Assembly (NCBI GenBank): GCA_963989245.1
Contig: OZ022352.1
Location: forward strand, 19,876,472-19,940,471
Source of the DNA: Nansenia antarctica
Taxonomy: Eukaryota > Chordata > Actinopteri > Argentiniformes > Microstomatidae
Length of the DNA: 64,000 nt
Reading direction: 5' to 3'
Shown here: piece by piece, positions 11,736 through 23,700 of the stretch
Layout of the letters: every line of letters starts with the position of its first letter
Numbering within the stretch: the first letter of the stretch is position 1
Program-made: the position numbers and the translations under genes
The notes under the pieces: generated by a model
The model's database searches: none
The model's input: the letters and a program-made list of their open reading frames with translations, nothing else
What the model was told of the DNA's origin: nothing

Positions 11736-12377
11736 TCAAACATTAGGGGACACATTTTGACATTCTGCACAGCAGGTGCAGAACTCTGTGCATGGAAGGC
11801 CAACAGAGAGGCACTGGCACTTTCCACTCTCTCCACACTTTGCATCTTTGCAATATAAGTGAGTGATGTCTCTCACTTCTGTAGGTGCTGGGGGTTTTGT
11901 AAAAAGGACAGGTTGAATGGCCCCATCTCTGATAATCCACCCCTTGCCAATAGGACTCCATAACAGGGGTTTGGGCATGTGGCTGTGACACCATACCGCT
12001 GTCTGGAACATTGCTCTCTGCACATGCTGCTGAAATGCATCCTCTGTTGGCGGCAGATTTGCAAAGGCTGTATCTGATGTTGATGCAATTATGAACCTCA
12101 GTTCATCCAGGTTTGTGCACATCAATCCATTTTCCATTTTCTTCTTTCCATATAGGAGTAGCGCAAATTCTCTTGCGGCTGGCAAAGACTCTTCCAAGCT
12201 GGCAGAGAGTCCAAAATGGGCCAGATCTTTGAGCTCGCTGAGATGGGTCTTGAGTTTGTTGAATGCTGTTGTCTTTCCTATTCTGTACAAACTACTTGTT
12301 GTGTCACAGCCAGTGAGTGCATGACATGCTGGTAGACAGTTAGACATGTCTTTTCCAATCTTCTCAGATATTTCCAT
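11736..12377 (-). pseudogene. XPG/FEN1-like nuclease C-terminal fragment of transposon 1
   Basis: An open frame of 213 codons. Near its start is CHALTGCDTTSSLYRIGKTT, equivalent to the helix-hairpin-helix region of FEN1/XPG nucleases (LLGCDY...GIG). Further on comes LPPTEDAFQQHVQRAMFQ. The C-terminus is cysteine-rich: C-K-D-A-K-C, K-C-Q-C, P-C-T-E-F-C-T-C-C-A-E-C. The same blocks in the same order occur in the protein at 56691-59304 (HAFTGCDT, LPPTEGAAAQHSLRAYLQ, C-rich knuckle). The nuclease acidic motifs upstream are missing, so this is a remnant of a longer protein, not a working enzyme. Confidence 0.8.
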
Positions 12378-12877
12378 ACAACTACTGGTTAGTGTTCAAT
12401 AGCACCCTAGACAATTCAGTAATGATATCTTTTTCAGGGATTTCTGTTTTTCTGATAAATGAGAGAAAAGTGATGGAGTCACTGTTCCTGTCACCAAAAA
12501 GTACAATTTCCGTCTAAACTAAAGCTAAGTTTACAGGACTATAATTCAGCATTTATTTAGGTAAATAGTTGTCTGACTATTTGGTGATGTAGGACAACCA
12601 CCTGGTTCATACCTCAGCAAATTTGAGAGTGATCATTCTCAAGTTATGGGCTTTTTTGTCACCTTCCCCATATTCGGCCTGGTCTAATTTGGCTCTTTTT
12701 CAGGGATTGGGGTAGCTCTAAAGAACAACCCAAAAAACATATTTTCCCCCAAACTAAAATTTGACAACAATCAATTTCATTAATGGGAGACCCTAAAGAT
12801 AAGAAAAATCATTGTTGTCATTTGTTCTACCTCGGGTAGGGGTATCTCAAAATCTGAGGGCCCTTCCTGCTAGACTA
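12367..12877 (-). repeat. right terminal inverted repeat of transposon 1
   Basis: About 511 bp, the inverted partner of 10898-11427. Its inner edge overlaps the start of the protein-coding stretch at 12377, so the reading frame begins at the repeat boundary. Confidence 0.88.
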
Positions 12878-14046
12878 GTGGACCTACAGACAGGGGGGTA
12901 AACCACTCACCTAATATGGGCCAAGTTGAAGTCATGAAGCTATGATATTATGAAGTACCCTAGGACCATGGGCCTGTAAGGTATCAGTCACCTAATTATG
13001 GCCTGATATACATAGGCTACTATGCTATGATGATATACACTAAGAGTAAATACGAAAATGCATTGTGGATTAACCCTCCCTAGTTAATGACCATGTTGTA
13101 TAGTTTATGTCAAGCATTTCACTACTTATGATGTGCTTACACTATATTCTGCAAGCCTAGCATAGTATGCCACCCCCATCTGACTGAATCAGGTAAAGCA
13201 GTTAACATTAGCCATAGCTTTTAGCCAAAATGGTCCAATTTATTTTTGGGGGATATCTAGAAATGCTTCAACATGGTAACACATTACCAGTGCCAAGATG
13301 CATTGTTAATCAGACATGGGAGGTATATGTTTTCAATATAATTATAGAGTAGCCTATGTTAAGTGATATGAACCAGAGTAAAGTTGTCTGTGTAGGCTAT
13401 TTGTGAACGATATAAACTCCTAAAAAAAAGTTTGAAAACGTAATTTCGGTCGATTATACCTCCCCTTGAATAATACCAATTGGTATTGTATTTTATATTG
13501 TTGGAAAGCCTGATTAGTCACCTTTACAACGAGGTACAACTTGTAAGGATTCGTGGAATGAGCAACACAGCTAAGCGTGTGGGCCAAATCTTCTAAAGAA
13601 AAAGAAACTCTCTCAGTGACCTGGCCTCCCCTGACACCCTGGTCCCCCCCTCCTCGTCCCCTGAGAGAATTGAGGTTAGCTCTATAGACCACCGTAACCT
13701 GCTAGACTACAGCTTTCACACACCATCAAGATCCAGAGCTACCTCTGCATCCTCAAGTGTAGGCCTACCATTCTCCCGGAACAGGGCTGTTCTAACAACA
13801 CCCGTAGCAGAGCATCCCTAACATAGCATCCCTAACATAGCATCTTAAGACCACAACCTTAGCATAGCATCTTTGTGTAACAGATACATATGTGATGCCC
13901 ATTTTTGAATTCATGTTGTTCTATTTGCATATTGTATTGTAACAGATGCAATCCAAGAGACAGTTAGCATTGTGGGGTCACACTGCTAACAGCTAATATT
14001 GAAGGGTCATATTTGTGCAAGGTACTCAATAGGCAAATTAAAGTAC
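12878..14046. other. intergenic stretch
   Basis: No gene is recognised. The frame at 13420-13692 (minus) has no known domain. The AT-rich block around 13400-13560 reads like part of a dispersed repeat, but its ends were not defined. Confidence 0.5.
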
Positions 14047-15405
14047 CGTATTTTCCGCACTATAAGGCGCACTTAAAAGTCCCAAAAAAAAAAAAAAACC
14101 GACAGTGCGCCTTATAATCCGGAGCGCCTTATATATGGATCAAAATGTAAAAATTACATGCCCAATATTTTTTTTTAAATAATAATACAATGTTTCAGTA
14201 CGACTGGTAAACTACAAAGCCGCACCGCTTGCAGCATTACGGTAATCAGTAAACACCGGTGTTGTGCTTACTCACAGTCCCACACCACAAGACCCCAAGT
14301 AAAGAAGACTAAACAGAGTTTCCGAGGGAACAAAGTGAGATTCTTGGTGCTTTCAACTTGAAGTTTTAAAGTACCCTCTCGATATAATAAACAACAGTTT
14401 AACGATCACTAAACACTTATCATTTGTGTATTGGATTCATTATTCTCGTTTGCCGGAGGCTACCGGTAAGGGAGGGTTGATTTGTAAACATACTTTCGTT
14501 TTAGCTCGTGTTCAAAAGCAAGAACTGTGTGTTCATCTAGTTATGTGTAGTTATGTGTTTTTAGCATGTCGATGTTCTCCCAGTATGTTGTCATGTTATT
14601 AAAATACAGTTTAGACCTTCGTAGCGATGTGTTTTGTTAGCTGTTAGCCGCTAGCAGCGTTTGTTGTGGTTTGGTCAGAGTCACTTTTCTCCCATTCAGT
14701 GTTTGAGATGAACCAACATTCAAATACGCCTGTCGTGTTCAATCTTTCTCTGATTTGAATGTATGACACATCATTTGAAAGCTTACAATCTGTAGTTTAA
14801 GCATGTGTAAAAACTGAAAAAGTACGTTGCACATTTCACCAGGAGCTGTCACATATTGGTTGTTGGTTATAATTGTATAGCCTATTGGTTGTTTTCTGGT
14901 GTTGTTTTGCTCTGTTTGTAGTCTACTTGATGTATTTTTATCAGCTGTTAAATCACCACAGCGGTTAATCCACTAATAGAGATAATAGCAGATTGAAAAT
15001 GCTTGTAGCTAACTACTCTATATCTCGTGGTTGCAGCTATTGCGAATTGCTATTCACGCGAGTCAGCTGTGAATCACCGCAGGTCCTTGACGCTTGTTGC
15101 AAAAATGGATGACGAACGGCTGATACTTGAGGTGGAAAAATATATATTTTTGACAGTGAAGCAGGTAGAACGTTGATGGTGACAACGCTCAGGTGGAGCT
15201 TGGACAACGGGAAGTTGACACAACACAGATGGAGAGGTGACGCAACGCAGTAGGTGGAGCTTGGGCGTAACGCAACCCCAGTCAAACGTTTGACTGCAGT
15301 ATCTATTCTATGCGCCTTATAATCCGGTGCGCCCTGTATATGAAAACATTTCTAAAATAGGCCATTCATTGAAGGTGCGCCTTATAATCCGGTGCGCCTT
15401 ATACC
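14047..15405. repeat. long non-coding repeat element with GCGCCTTATAATCCGG ends
   Basis: The left end has CCGCACTATAAGGCGCAC, and a little further in GCGCCTTATAATCCGG. The right end (15310-15403) repeats GTGCGCCTTATAATCCGG twice, in the orientation expected of inverted ends. The inside (about 14370-14850) matches 26398-26830, sharing GTGTAGTTATGTGTTTTTAG and GAATGTATGACACATCATTT. No transposase frame is visible, so it is non-autonomous or degraded. Confidence 0.6.
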
Positions 15406-15408
15406 ATT

Positions 15409-15445
15409 ACCATTTGCTGCAGATGAGAAATCTGCAGCAAATGGT
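15409..15445. repeat. perfect 16-bp hairpin
   Basis: ACCATTTGCTGCAGAT at 15409-15424 and its exact inverse complement at 15430-15445 enclose the 5-base loop GAGAA. It lies just outside the right end of the 14047-15405 repeat. Its function is unknown. Confidence 0.8.
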
Positions 15446-16255
15446 CCTCAAAGGAAATTTGGAAAAGAAATACATTTGTTTTCGACCCCCTAAAATCATG
15501 CTGTTTGTTTAACTTAGCTAACACTTGCTAGCCAACCCAGCCGAATACCAACTTCCTCTAGGATGGACATTACATATATCCTCTTTGGTCAAGTAAGAAG
15601 CCCAAATGAGCATGTGACACTAGCATTGCGTACCTGGCATTGCATCTTATGATCTGCTCACACACTGTTTCTTAGTGGTAGTCATGATTTATTTCTGACA
15701 TCCTTTTTCACAAGCACTACAATATCCCTGCACAGTTTTGTGTTTGTTGTAAAGATTATATGTTTACTTTAACTTTGTACGTTTATCATGGCATGCTCCA
15801 AGGACTGAATATTATGCAATGAAGAAACCATCACAATAATGACGTGTATTTACAGACAATATATCAGTGAAAAAGTAAGAAATCTGACTTGATTTTTTTG
15901 AGCATTTTTTACATGGCCTTTGTGTGTAACTGACTGTATCATTTGTGTGATGTATATTACAATTACAACATGTTTTGATGTGAAAACAATTACATCTTGA
16001 GAATTCTTTTCAAAGAGTGATTTCAAAACACATGAGTATTGTAACTGATTCCCATCACAAAAGGAAATCATGTACCAGTTGTATTTCCCAAGAGGATAGC
16101 TTTCTTTTCAGAGTTAAGGTAACACAACTGAGCAGTTTAATCAATGCAAAAAAAAGATTGTTAGTCATTTTATCCAGTCAGTGATGCCAGTCAGAGAGTC
16201 CATGTTCATAGCAAGGTAACCCCCAAAATCTCCAAGTCTGTTGTCTCCTCATGGG
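15446..16255. other. dbx2 3' flank
   Basis: AT-rich sequence with no recognised gene. It would contain the dbx2 3' UTR on the minus strand. The weak frames here have no domain signature. Confidence 0.5.
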
Positions 16256-19231
16256 TCAGGTTGTGTGTGGTGTGTGTCTGTGGGGACTCAATGGGCGTTT
16301 GAAAGTCACAGGTTCCTTGTGTGGTTGTTTCTTCGCGGTAACCCTTGTTTCCTTGTCCCGTTGCTGTGGTGGTGATCTGTACGATTCTACGCCCGTGATT
16401 TCAGTCGGAGGCTGTGGCTCTTCGTCCGGTGTGAAGCCCCTGGACATCAGCTCCTCCATGGGGGACCGGCCGCCATGAGCCTCCTTTTCCTTACAGTTTC
16501 TCCACTTCATCCTGCGATTCTGGAACCAGATCTTCACCTAGAAACAGGAATATAGACTTTTAATATAGAGCGAGTGATGGCAGTCACTGACTGTCTAAGT
16601 CTAATTCTATACAATAGCTGAGATAATACATTTTTATAATTTAATTTAATTTAGCCATTTAGCAGACGCTTTTAATCCAAAGCGATTTACAATTACGAAT
16701 TACAGGGACATTCCCCCTGGAGTAACTGAGGGCTAAGTGCCTTACCCAAGGGCACACTAGTAGTGGTGTGGTTTCAGGCGGGATTTGAACTCACAACCTT
16801 CCGATCACAAGTCCAACTCACTATCCACTAGACCACCACTACCCCAGATAATAGCTTTATCTTCTTGCTATTATTGCTATATTATTGCCACACACTAATT
16901 CAGACTAAAGAGGTTAACATGATGCAAAGTGGACAGTATTATGGCACTTCAGAAAGGAGGGTCAGAAAAAATGGATGAGAAACATTCAGAAAATGGATAG
17001 GTATGATGTGGTGTAATGGTTATAGTACCTGAGACTCCTTCAGGTTGAGATCGGCTGCTAGTTTGTTCCTGTCTGTTTTGCTAATGTATTTCTGTCTCCG
17101 GAACATTTTCTCCAGCTCCTTCCGTTGCTCCTCCGAAAACACAGCTCTCCTTAGGATCCCTCTCCGGGATTTGGTGCTTGTATCCGGGGACCACATTGGA
17201 ATGTTGGCTCCTTCTGAATATTCAAAGGTTAAAAGCATTCATATTAATGTTTGTACGCCCAGTAGCCTATACTGTAAGGGACCAGTGATTCTCTTTTACA
17301 CTGACGCACACTCTCATTCTCTCTGGTACATGAGCACCAAGGCACATTGTCATCATCAAGAAATGTACCAATATTTTAATATGACAGTGAATATGAATAT
17401 GAGTAGCTCTCCCATAACAAGTGGAGCATGATTGAAAAGCCTCTAAACTGATTACAGTAATGGGCAGATTATCTGCCTGGTTTGTTAGGCATCATTTCAG
17501 ATGATCATATCATTATAAAAAATAATGTCCCCATACTCATTATAAAATGCAATTCATTACTCTCTCATTATTTTTCATCCATTCACTAGCATACTGCAAT
17601 GGTTTAATCCCTCACATTATCTACTTCAGCCAATATCCACACTCACTCGCTTTCCCTCCAGATCTGAGATTGCGCCATTCTGTCCAATTTAACAAAATAA
17701 GGGTGACTAAAGACAGAACGGAGACCTGTTTTCACTGAGGAGAAAAGGATTTGGCAAACTCTGAGGAGCAATCCCACGCTGCCTCACTCACAGGTGCACA
17801 CACAACAAAAGTCAAGTGGAACAATTTAGCCGGTCCATTCAGCAGTGCCTTTTTAATCTGTACGACAAATCTGCACACGGACCACCTCGGGGAGCGTGTA
17901 ACAGGTTTAGACACGCTCCTCAGCCCTCAATTGGGCTTCAATGGCTTCCACTTAAACGGACGATTAACAGGTCAATCTCGGGCTACGTGTGTGTCTGCCC
18001 CATTGGTCTGAGCACACAACCCTGAGGAACCCCTTCAATGGTGGGCTTCATTGAAAGGCCACTACTTCGCTGGCTCAGCGCTCCCTCACTAAATCTTTTC
18101 ACTTGCAGGTATGGGCTCGGCTGTATGGGAAGATGAGCTCGAATAAGTCTATAAAAGTCACTTTCATTGAGTGCTTTATGTTCCAGTCAAGAGGCCTCCA
18201 ATGGGGGGGGGGGGGGGAATAAGAGTGAAGGACAGGAGAAAGGAGGGACTCGGAAAGCTGAGCTCTTAAGCTACACAAAAGCCTAGTGGGCTGTTCCCGT
18301 TCCAACCCCCTCCTGCAGAGGAATGGAGGTGGAGTTTTTTGTGCTCCTCCAGAGTTCATTGCTGTGGTGAAAAATTGCAGCGGGGTCGCGTGTGGACGGT
18401 GGAGTGAAAGTGGCGATTGGTCATGGCCAGGCTTGGCATTGTTGTGTTGCCGGGCACTGTGGGAAAGTGTCAGCCCACTAAGGGCCCTAAGAGGGCTCTG
18501 GGGACCCAGCAGAACAGGGGTCTCGATGAGCCATGCTATTTGCTGCCTCACTTGTCAAGAATCAGAAGATGTCACTTCTAGCCCCGTAGCTCTGACACAA
18601 CTCAAGAGAAAACAACACTGCCTTTTTAGAATGAATCCTACTTAGCTTAGAAAAAACACACCAATTGCTCCCTTTTGGCAATATACTAAGCAGTTTATTC
18701 ACAGGGATTCAATATGAGGTTCCATTGTTCTGATGTCCAGCAAGACCATCCGTATACCCTTGGACAGCCCAACTAAACTTCACTTTGTGCTGAGTGCAGA
18801 GATTCAGTTCTAGAGTATTACAAACTCTTAGCCGCGCACTGTTAATAACAATCCTAATCTGACAGAGGACAAGAGGTTTATTAGCTCTGCATATTTGTGC
18901 GTGTTAGTGTGTATCTGTGAGTGCAAAAGGGGGCCCCCAATGGCAATAAAAGCCCCCCCCACTCATACCCCACCCCCTCAGCCTAAATAGCCGTGAATGG
19001 TCATGAATAGCTCTGCAGAGAGTTGAGAGGAGAATTAGCTCTTTGGCATTGCATCAGTAATTAGCTATAGAGAGCATGAGAGACCCTGCTGCTAATGCTT
19101 AGAGAGGAGTTGAGGCATTGCTGATGAAGCATAAGACACTCACTGGAGAAGACAGGAGGGGGGCTGGACCCACCGCAGCATGCCAGCAGATACTGAGGGG
19201 GGCCGTGCAGATATACACCGCTCAACAGACC

Positions 19232-19308
<77 letters not shown>

Positions 19309-20781
19309 GCACAGTTAAAACTAATAGGAGATATAGGTCATATTTCAAGGGTGTCATTATCTCCTCTTGAGAGTATGTTATTATTTCCTTACATGTTATT
19401 ACTTATATATTAAGAAATGTTAGGCCCTATACAACTACACAACAACTCAAACGCATACAGCCTCACTCTATGGACATTTATATATATATTATATCACAGT
19501 TATGCCTCTGATAGTGCTGTAAAACATTAACAACATCAAAGCTGGTAGGTTCAAAAGTCTTCATTATTTTTACAGTTAGCAATTTAGCTTACTGCCTCAC
19601 ATATTTTATCTTATAGTAGTTATATATAATAATAATGTATAATATAGAAATGGATAATATAACATAGTAATTACATAATATTTACTTTTTTAATTATTCA
19701 AAACAATAAGTACAATTCTAGTTACTTATTGTGTGGAAGCTAGTACCACACATACTATAATAAACTGATATTACTATCATCTTTATTTTCTTAAATACCA
19801 CAGTAAATGTTTTTAAATGTTCAGATAATCACAAATCATAATCACAATGAGTCTAGTAAAGCTGTAAAGAAAACTATAATGCATGCTTGATGGTGCTTGA
19901 AATGTATAGTTCTTAGAATAAGATGCAGGACTACTTTGATTGAATCGAAATACTTGATGTGATGTATTTAATTTCTTGTTCCTCAGAATTCAAATATCTA
20001 CTTTCAACTGTAGCATCACTGGGTGCATTAAGAAGCTTTCATTCAAAAGATGAGATAGAGACATTTGCTCTACATTCAAAGTTCTTGATTGTTACTCCAG
20101 CAAGTAGCACGTCTATTGAGCAGAAGCTTTTTAGGTTGATAAGGTAATTGCATTTATATTTAGCTATTAATAATACCTAGATTGCTGTGAAGGTTAGGTT
20201 ATGATAAAGCTAAACATTCTGCATATCATCACACAAGCATAATACACATGGATGAAACGTTTATATGCATCTCTAGGCAAAATAACAATTATTGTTATTG
20301 TTATTGTTATTGTTATTATTATTATTATTATTATTCAAATTGGAATAAATAAATAATTTTTACAATTATAGATATTTTAAAAATAATTTGTAGGTCTGAT
20401 AATATCATATCATATCACGTCATTTTACAACTATTATTTGTAGTATGGTTCCTAGGGTCTATACGACTAGATATCATCTCACAAACTCTAACACAACAGA
20501 ATAACTTACATAATGCTAACGTTACCTGAGTGTGGCCGAGGAGCCCCTCTGTCTTTGACCTGTTCACAGTGTTGACTCTGGCCCTGGTAGAGACCATGTT
20601 GAGGCCCCCAGGTTCTACTATGAGGCCCTACCGGACCTGGAGCACCCCTGAGGACTCCACCTGCTCTCCTCTCTGAGACAGCCACAGACTGCCCTGAGTC
20701 TGACCGCAGCAGGTTGTCGATGAGAAAACTCTTCCCCGAGCTCCCGAAGCCTGGATGTGTAGGAGGGGGTAATCCAGCCAT
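16256..20781 (-). CDS. dbx2: Homeobox protein DBX2
   Basis: Four minus-strand exons join in phase: 20526-20781 (start ATG at 20781), 19144-19230, 17029-17213 and 16256-16537 (stop TGA), giving 269 residues. All introns are GT-AG. Exon 1 has GFGSSGKSFLIDNLLRSD, containing an eh1-like repressor motif (FLIDNLL). Exon 2 gives the short QYLLACCGGSS segment. Exons 3 and 4 encode the homeodomain, split between Q and V: RRGILRRAVFSEEQRKELEK, KQYISKTDR-like sequence (reads RRQKYISKTDRNKLAADLN), then KIWFQNRRMKWRN. The homeodomain is Dbx-type and the flanks favour DBX2 over DBX1. DBX2 is a nuclear transcription factor of ventral and intermediate neural progenitors. nell2 lies next door on the opposite strand. 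Confidence 0.93.
16629..16845 (-). mobile_element. tRNA-derived SINE in dbx2 intron 3
   Basis: Read on the minus strand it starts GGGGTAGTGGTGGTCTAGTG (A-box-like) and has GGTTGTGAGTTCAAATCCC (B-box-like). It ends in GATTAAAAGCGTCTGCTAAA, a tail shared by many fish SINEs. AGATAATA flanks it at 16621-16628 and 16846-16853 as a target-site duplication. Confidence 0.85.
19235..19308. repeat. (GA)n microsatellite beside dbx2 exon 2
   Basis: About 74 bp of GA repeats. On the coding strand this is (CT)n running straight into CTCTCTGCAG, the acceptor of dbx2 exon 2, so it serves as the polypyrimidine tract. Confidence 0.9.
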
Positions 20782-23700
20782 GTTTCTCTTCTTCCCGCTC
20801 CGTACTGGGACCATACCGTTTCACAATAACTACCCTGAACACAACAGGTCCCCTCCACTCACTGTCCAACAGTCTCAGGGTGAAGTAAGTGACACAAGTT
20901 GGAGCTAATCCCTCCAAGACTGACCAGGCCAACTTCATTAAAGCCCCAAGAAAACAAAAGCGTCTCTCCTCTTCCCCTGAAGGGACTGCACTTTGCTAGA
21001 AATTGCTGCTTTGTGATTGGCTAAGAGGTTCTAATGTGATTCTCAATTCAGATAAGACTGGGCTCCATTCTGGAGTGGCAGAAGGTGGGCCCGACCCATT
21101 CATTATGTCAACTTGCCTATTAAATGATAGACACCAGAGACAATAGACTGGCCAAAGTTTAACGTGCACTATACTGACTTCTCGTGCAGTAAATAGTTTT
21201 CTCTTTTCTGTGGCCACCTTCAGAGCCCCTATTGTGTCCTATAGAAAGGCAGGCAATCAAATACTTAGCAACTTGCTCACACAGAGTATACTTCGTTTGA
21301 TTTGTTCTGGGGTTCCATGCATGTGTTGTTTTCAATGACCTAATAAAGTTAATCAATACAATCACACTTATCGGACTCGCACACATTCAGCACAAAAGAA
21401 TGATAATCATAATGGAAACGTCTTATTTACTGGGTAGTCAAGATGTTCAGTTGCATGGTTTTTTATTTCTAACTAATCTAATAAACCTCCTAAAGTCCAA
21501 AATCTTTAAAATAGCTTCTCAAAGCGGTTTGTCTTATGAGAAAATCTCCTCCACTTTTTTTTACACAGTTTTCAGTCATTTACTGACTTGAGAGGCTACA
21601 TTTTTTATGAATAGAGGTTGACAATCACTCTAACCTTCAAAACATACTTTCGTCCTGCATGTGGAAACCACCACTGTGGCAATGAGCCACAGAAGTTAGC
21701 ATCAGGCCCAGGCGATCTGTCACACCTGTGACATGGACACAAACTAAACCACTTTGCAAGAGATTAAAATGGAATTGGTGGATATGATACTCATATCTAC
21801 TGTGCTTTGGATTTGAAATGATAAATGTCATATTATGTATCAATGTGAGAACAGGGTAGTTCTACTTTTCATAGCCAGACAAGCTAGTACAGCTTTGCAG
21901 GAATCAGAGACCATTTTCACATATCATATACTATATAAGTAATATCATCAAAATGAATATAATTTTGACTATTTACCCGATTTATTAACAGATTCATTGA
22001 ATTTCAGAGGCCCCAATTTAAGTAGAGACACACACAGATGGGTGGTGGCATAAATTAAACAACGAGTGGCTAGCACTGCGGAACGACTGTTCCGGCTTAT
22101 GTTCCTCTGATCCATAATAGAGAAGTTGGACAAATAGGGGCGACTGAAATGAACCAAAATCGGAGCACAGTAAACAAGCATGTCCGGGCCACGGGGAGGG
22201 CGGGCAGGGTTTTTTGGGGGATACCTCATGCTGGGCATGGAAATTGGCCCAGACAGCCTGCACCATTGTCTGACGGCCAGGGAGCCAAAGGTGGCTTGTA
22301 ATCAAATTTGAGGTTTTATTCCCCAGACTGGTGGAGGAAGCATAGCGGTGCTCACGTGATGGGGTGTTAGCGGCGCGGCGCTGTGTGCTATCTACCTCTG
22401 TAGGGCCCTAATGCGTGTTTACATGCTCCACATGGGCCAGTGTTTGTGATACGGCCCCAGGGCCTTTGTCTGGTGTTAGGGTGAAGCGAGCCATTTTGTT
22501 GATGACAGAATGAGTGAGCCGCAGGCTGCAGTGTAGAGCTATTCATCTCTACACAAGTAGATTCTGGGAGGACTGTTCTTCATAGGACAAACTGCAGATC
22601 CACAGAAATCAAGGCTACAAGACAGGTGTACCTTCACTGACATCATAAGGATGAGACAGCTGTTTGATTAACACATTTTTTGCTAGATGATGTGAGTTTG
22701 AGTCGTTCCGTTTTGGGTAAAATGTTGCATTTATTTGGGGTTTGCTGTGTAAATGTGATTGAATTTTGTTTTCATTCAATTGGACCAGACTTTCCTTGAT
22801 GATAATGGACTTATCAACACATTTAGTGAATGAAGGTTGGCTAAAGTTAGCTTGTAACCTTGTAGGACTTAACTTATTTATTTGTTTTATCTCTAAATGC
22901 ACAGCACATAGGATTCACTGCTTCTTAATTAGCCAAATTCCAATGTAGCTCTCCCAAAGAGGGAGGTATAATTAAGCCATTCTGAAGCTCTTGGAAAATG
23001 TTCTGAAAGCAAGTTCATGTGAATTTATTTGATGTCCTTTCTCCTTTCCCTATTGGAGGAGAAAACCGGGGGTCCCCATTCAGACCCCCACAATGGTCCC
23101 TGTTGAGATCCAGCACTCTGCAGACCAGCTGAGCTCCTTTTCTCCCTCTCTCTCTCCCACAGAGCTCTTAAAAAGATACCGGGCCATTGGCCACTCAATT
23201 GATATTCCACCACTCGAACTTAATATCATGAATGGAGAGCCAGACTCTATGAATCAGAAGACAATGCGCTTAGCTTAGCAGCAAACTGGCACTTTGTGCT
23301 GTGTCTGTGGCGCACTGAGGAAGTGTCTAATGTGGGGCTCACAATTGTGCTTCTATAGAGTTCTAATGAGCTTCAGTATGGTGGATTGAATAGCCCAGGT
23401 CCATTCATCCACTGTGAGGGCTGGAGAGCCGACTCTGTGCACACCCACACAATGGAGACCAGAGGAATAGAGTCACACTGAGGAGCAGTGCAAAGCCATG
23501 ACAGTCTATATATCTAACAAGCCCACGGGGACAGAGATATCAAAAATAACCCATTGTTGAACAAATATTGAAAGGTTTACTTTTGGGCTGCAGTCTCTCT
23601 TCATTTCGAAGAACACATCCAATGTTACTCATGGTAATGAGTGATAATGTGTCTCATAGCAAACTAAAATTTGCTAACCAAAGATATCTATTTCATTTTC

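Larger units (their letters stand above)
10898..12877 (-). mobile_element. DNA transposon 1, XPG-nuclease type, internally deleted
   Basis: The element begins TAGTCTAGCAG and ends CTGCTAGACTA. It is flanked by GTG at 10895-10897 and 12878-12880, a 3-bp target-site duplication. The inverted repeats are very long, about 10898-11427 against 12367-12877, and still closely alike, including the run GAGATACCCCTACCCGAGG. Between them lies only the C-terminal part of a coding region on the minus strand (11736-12377). The 1980-bp copy therefore lacks the N-terminal part of its protein and cannot be autonomous. The protein matches that of the element at 56433-59688. From memory, an XPG-type nuclease and 3- to 4-bp duplications fit the Academ superfamily; that assignment is inference. 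Confidence 0.88.

Noticed and set aside
13420..13692. 90-codon minus-strand frame
   Set aside because: It has no recognisable domain, lies in repeat-like AT-rich sequence and has no splice context.
18099..18645. Overlapping frames of 150 and 119 codons on opposite strands in dbx2 intron 2
   Set aside because: No domain, no splice support and no homology that I recognise. The dbx2 exons are accounted for on either side.
20618..20938. Alternative 106-codon frame over dbx2 exon 1
   Set aside because: The frame starting at 20781 gives the DBX2 N-terminus (GKSFLIDNLL) and joins exon 2 in phase. The other frame does not.
22018..22305. 95-codon minus-strand frame upstream of dbx2
   Set aside because: Composition is ordinary intergenic and no family is recognised. 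It overlaps other frames of equal length.
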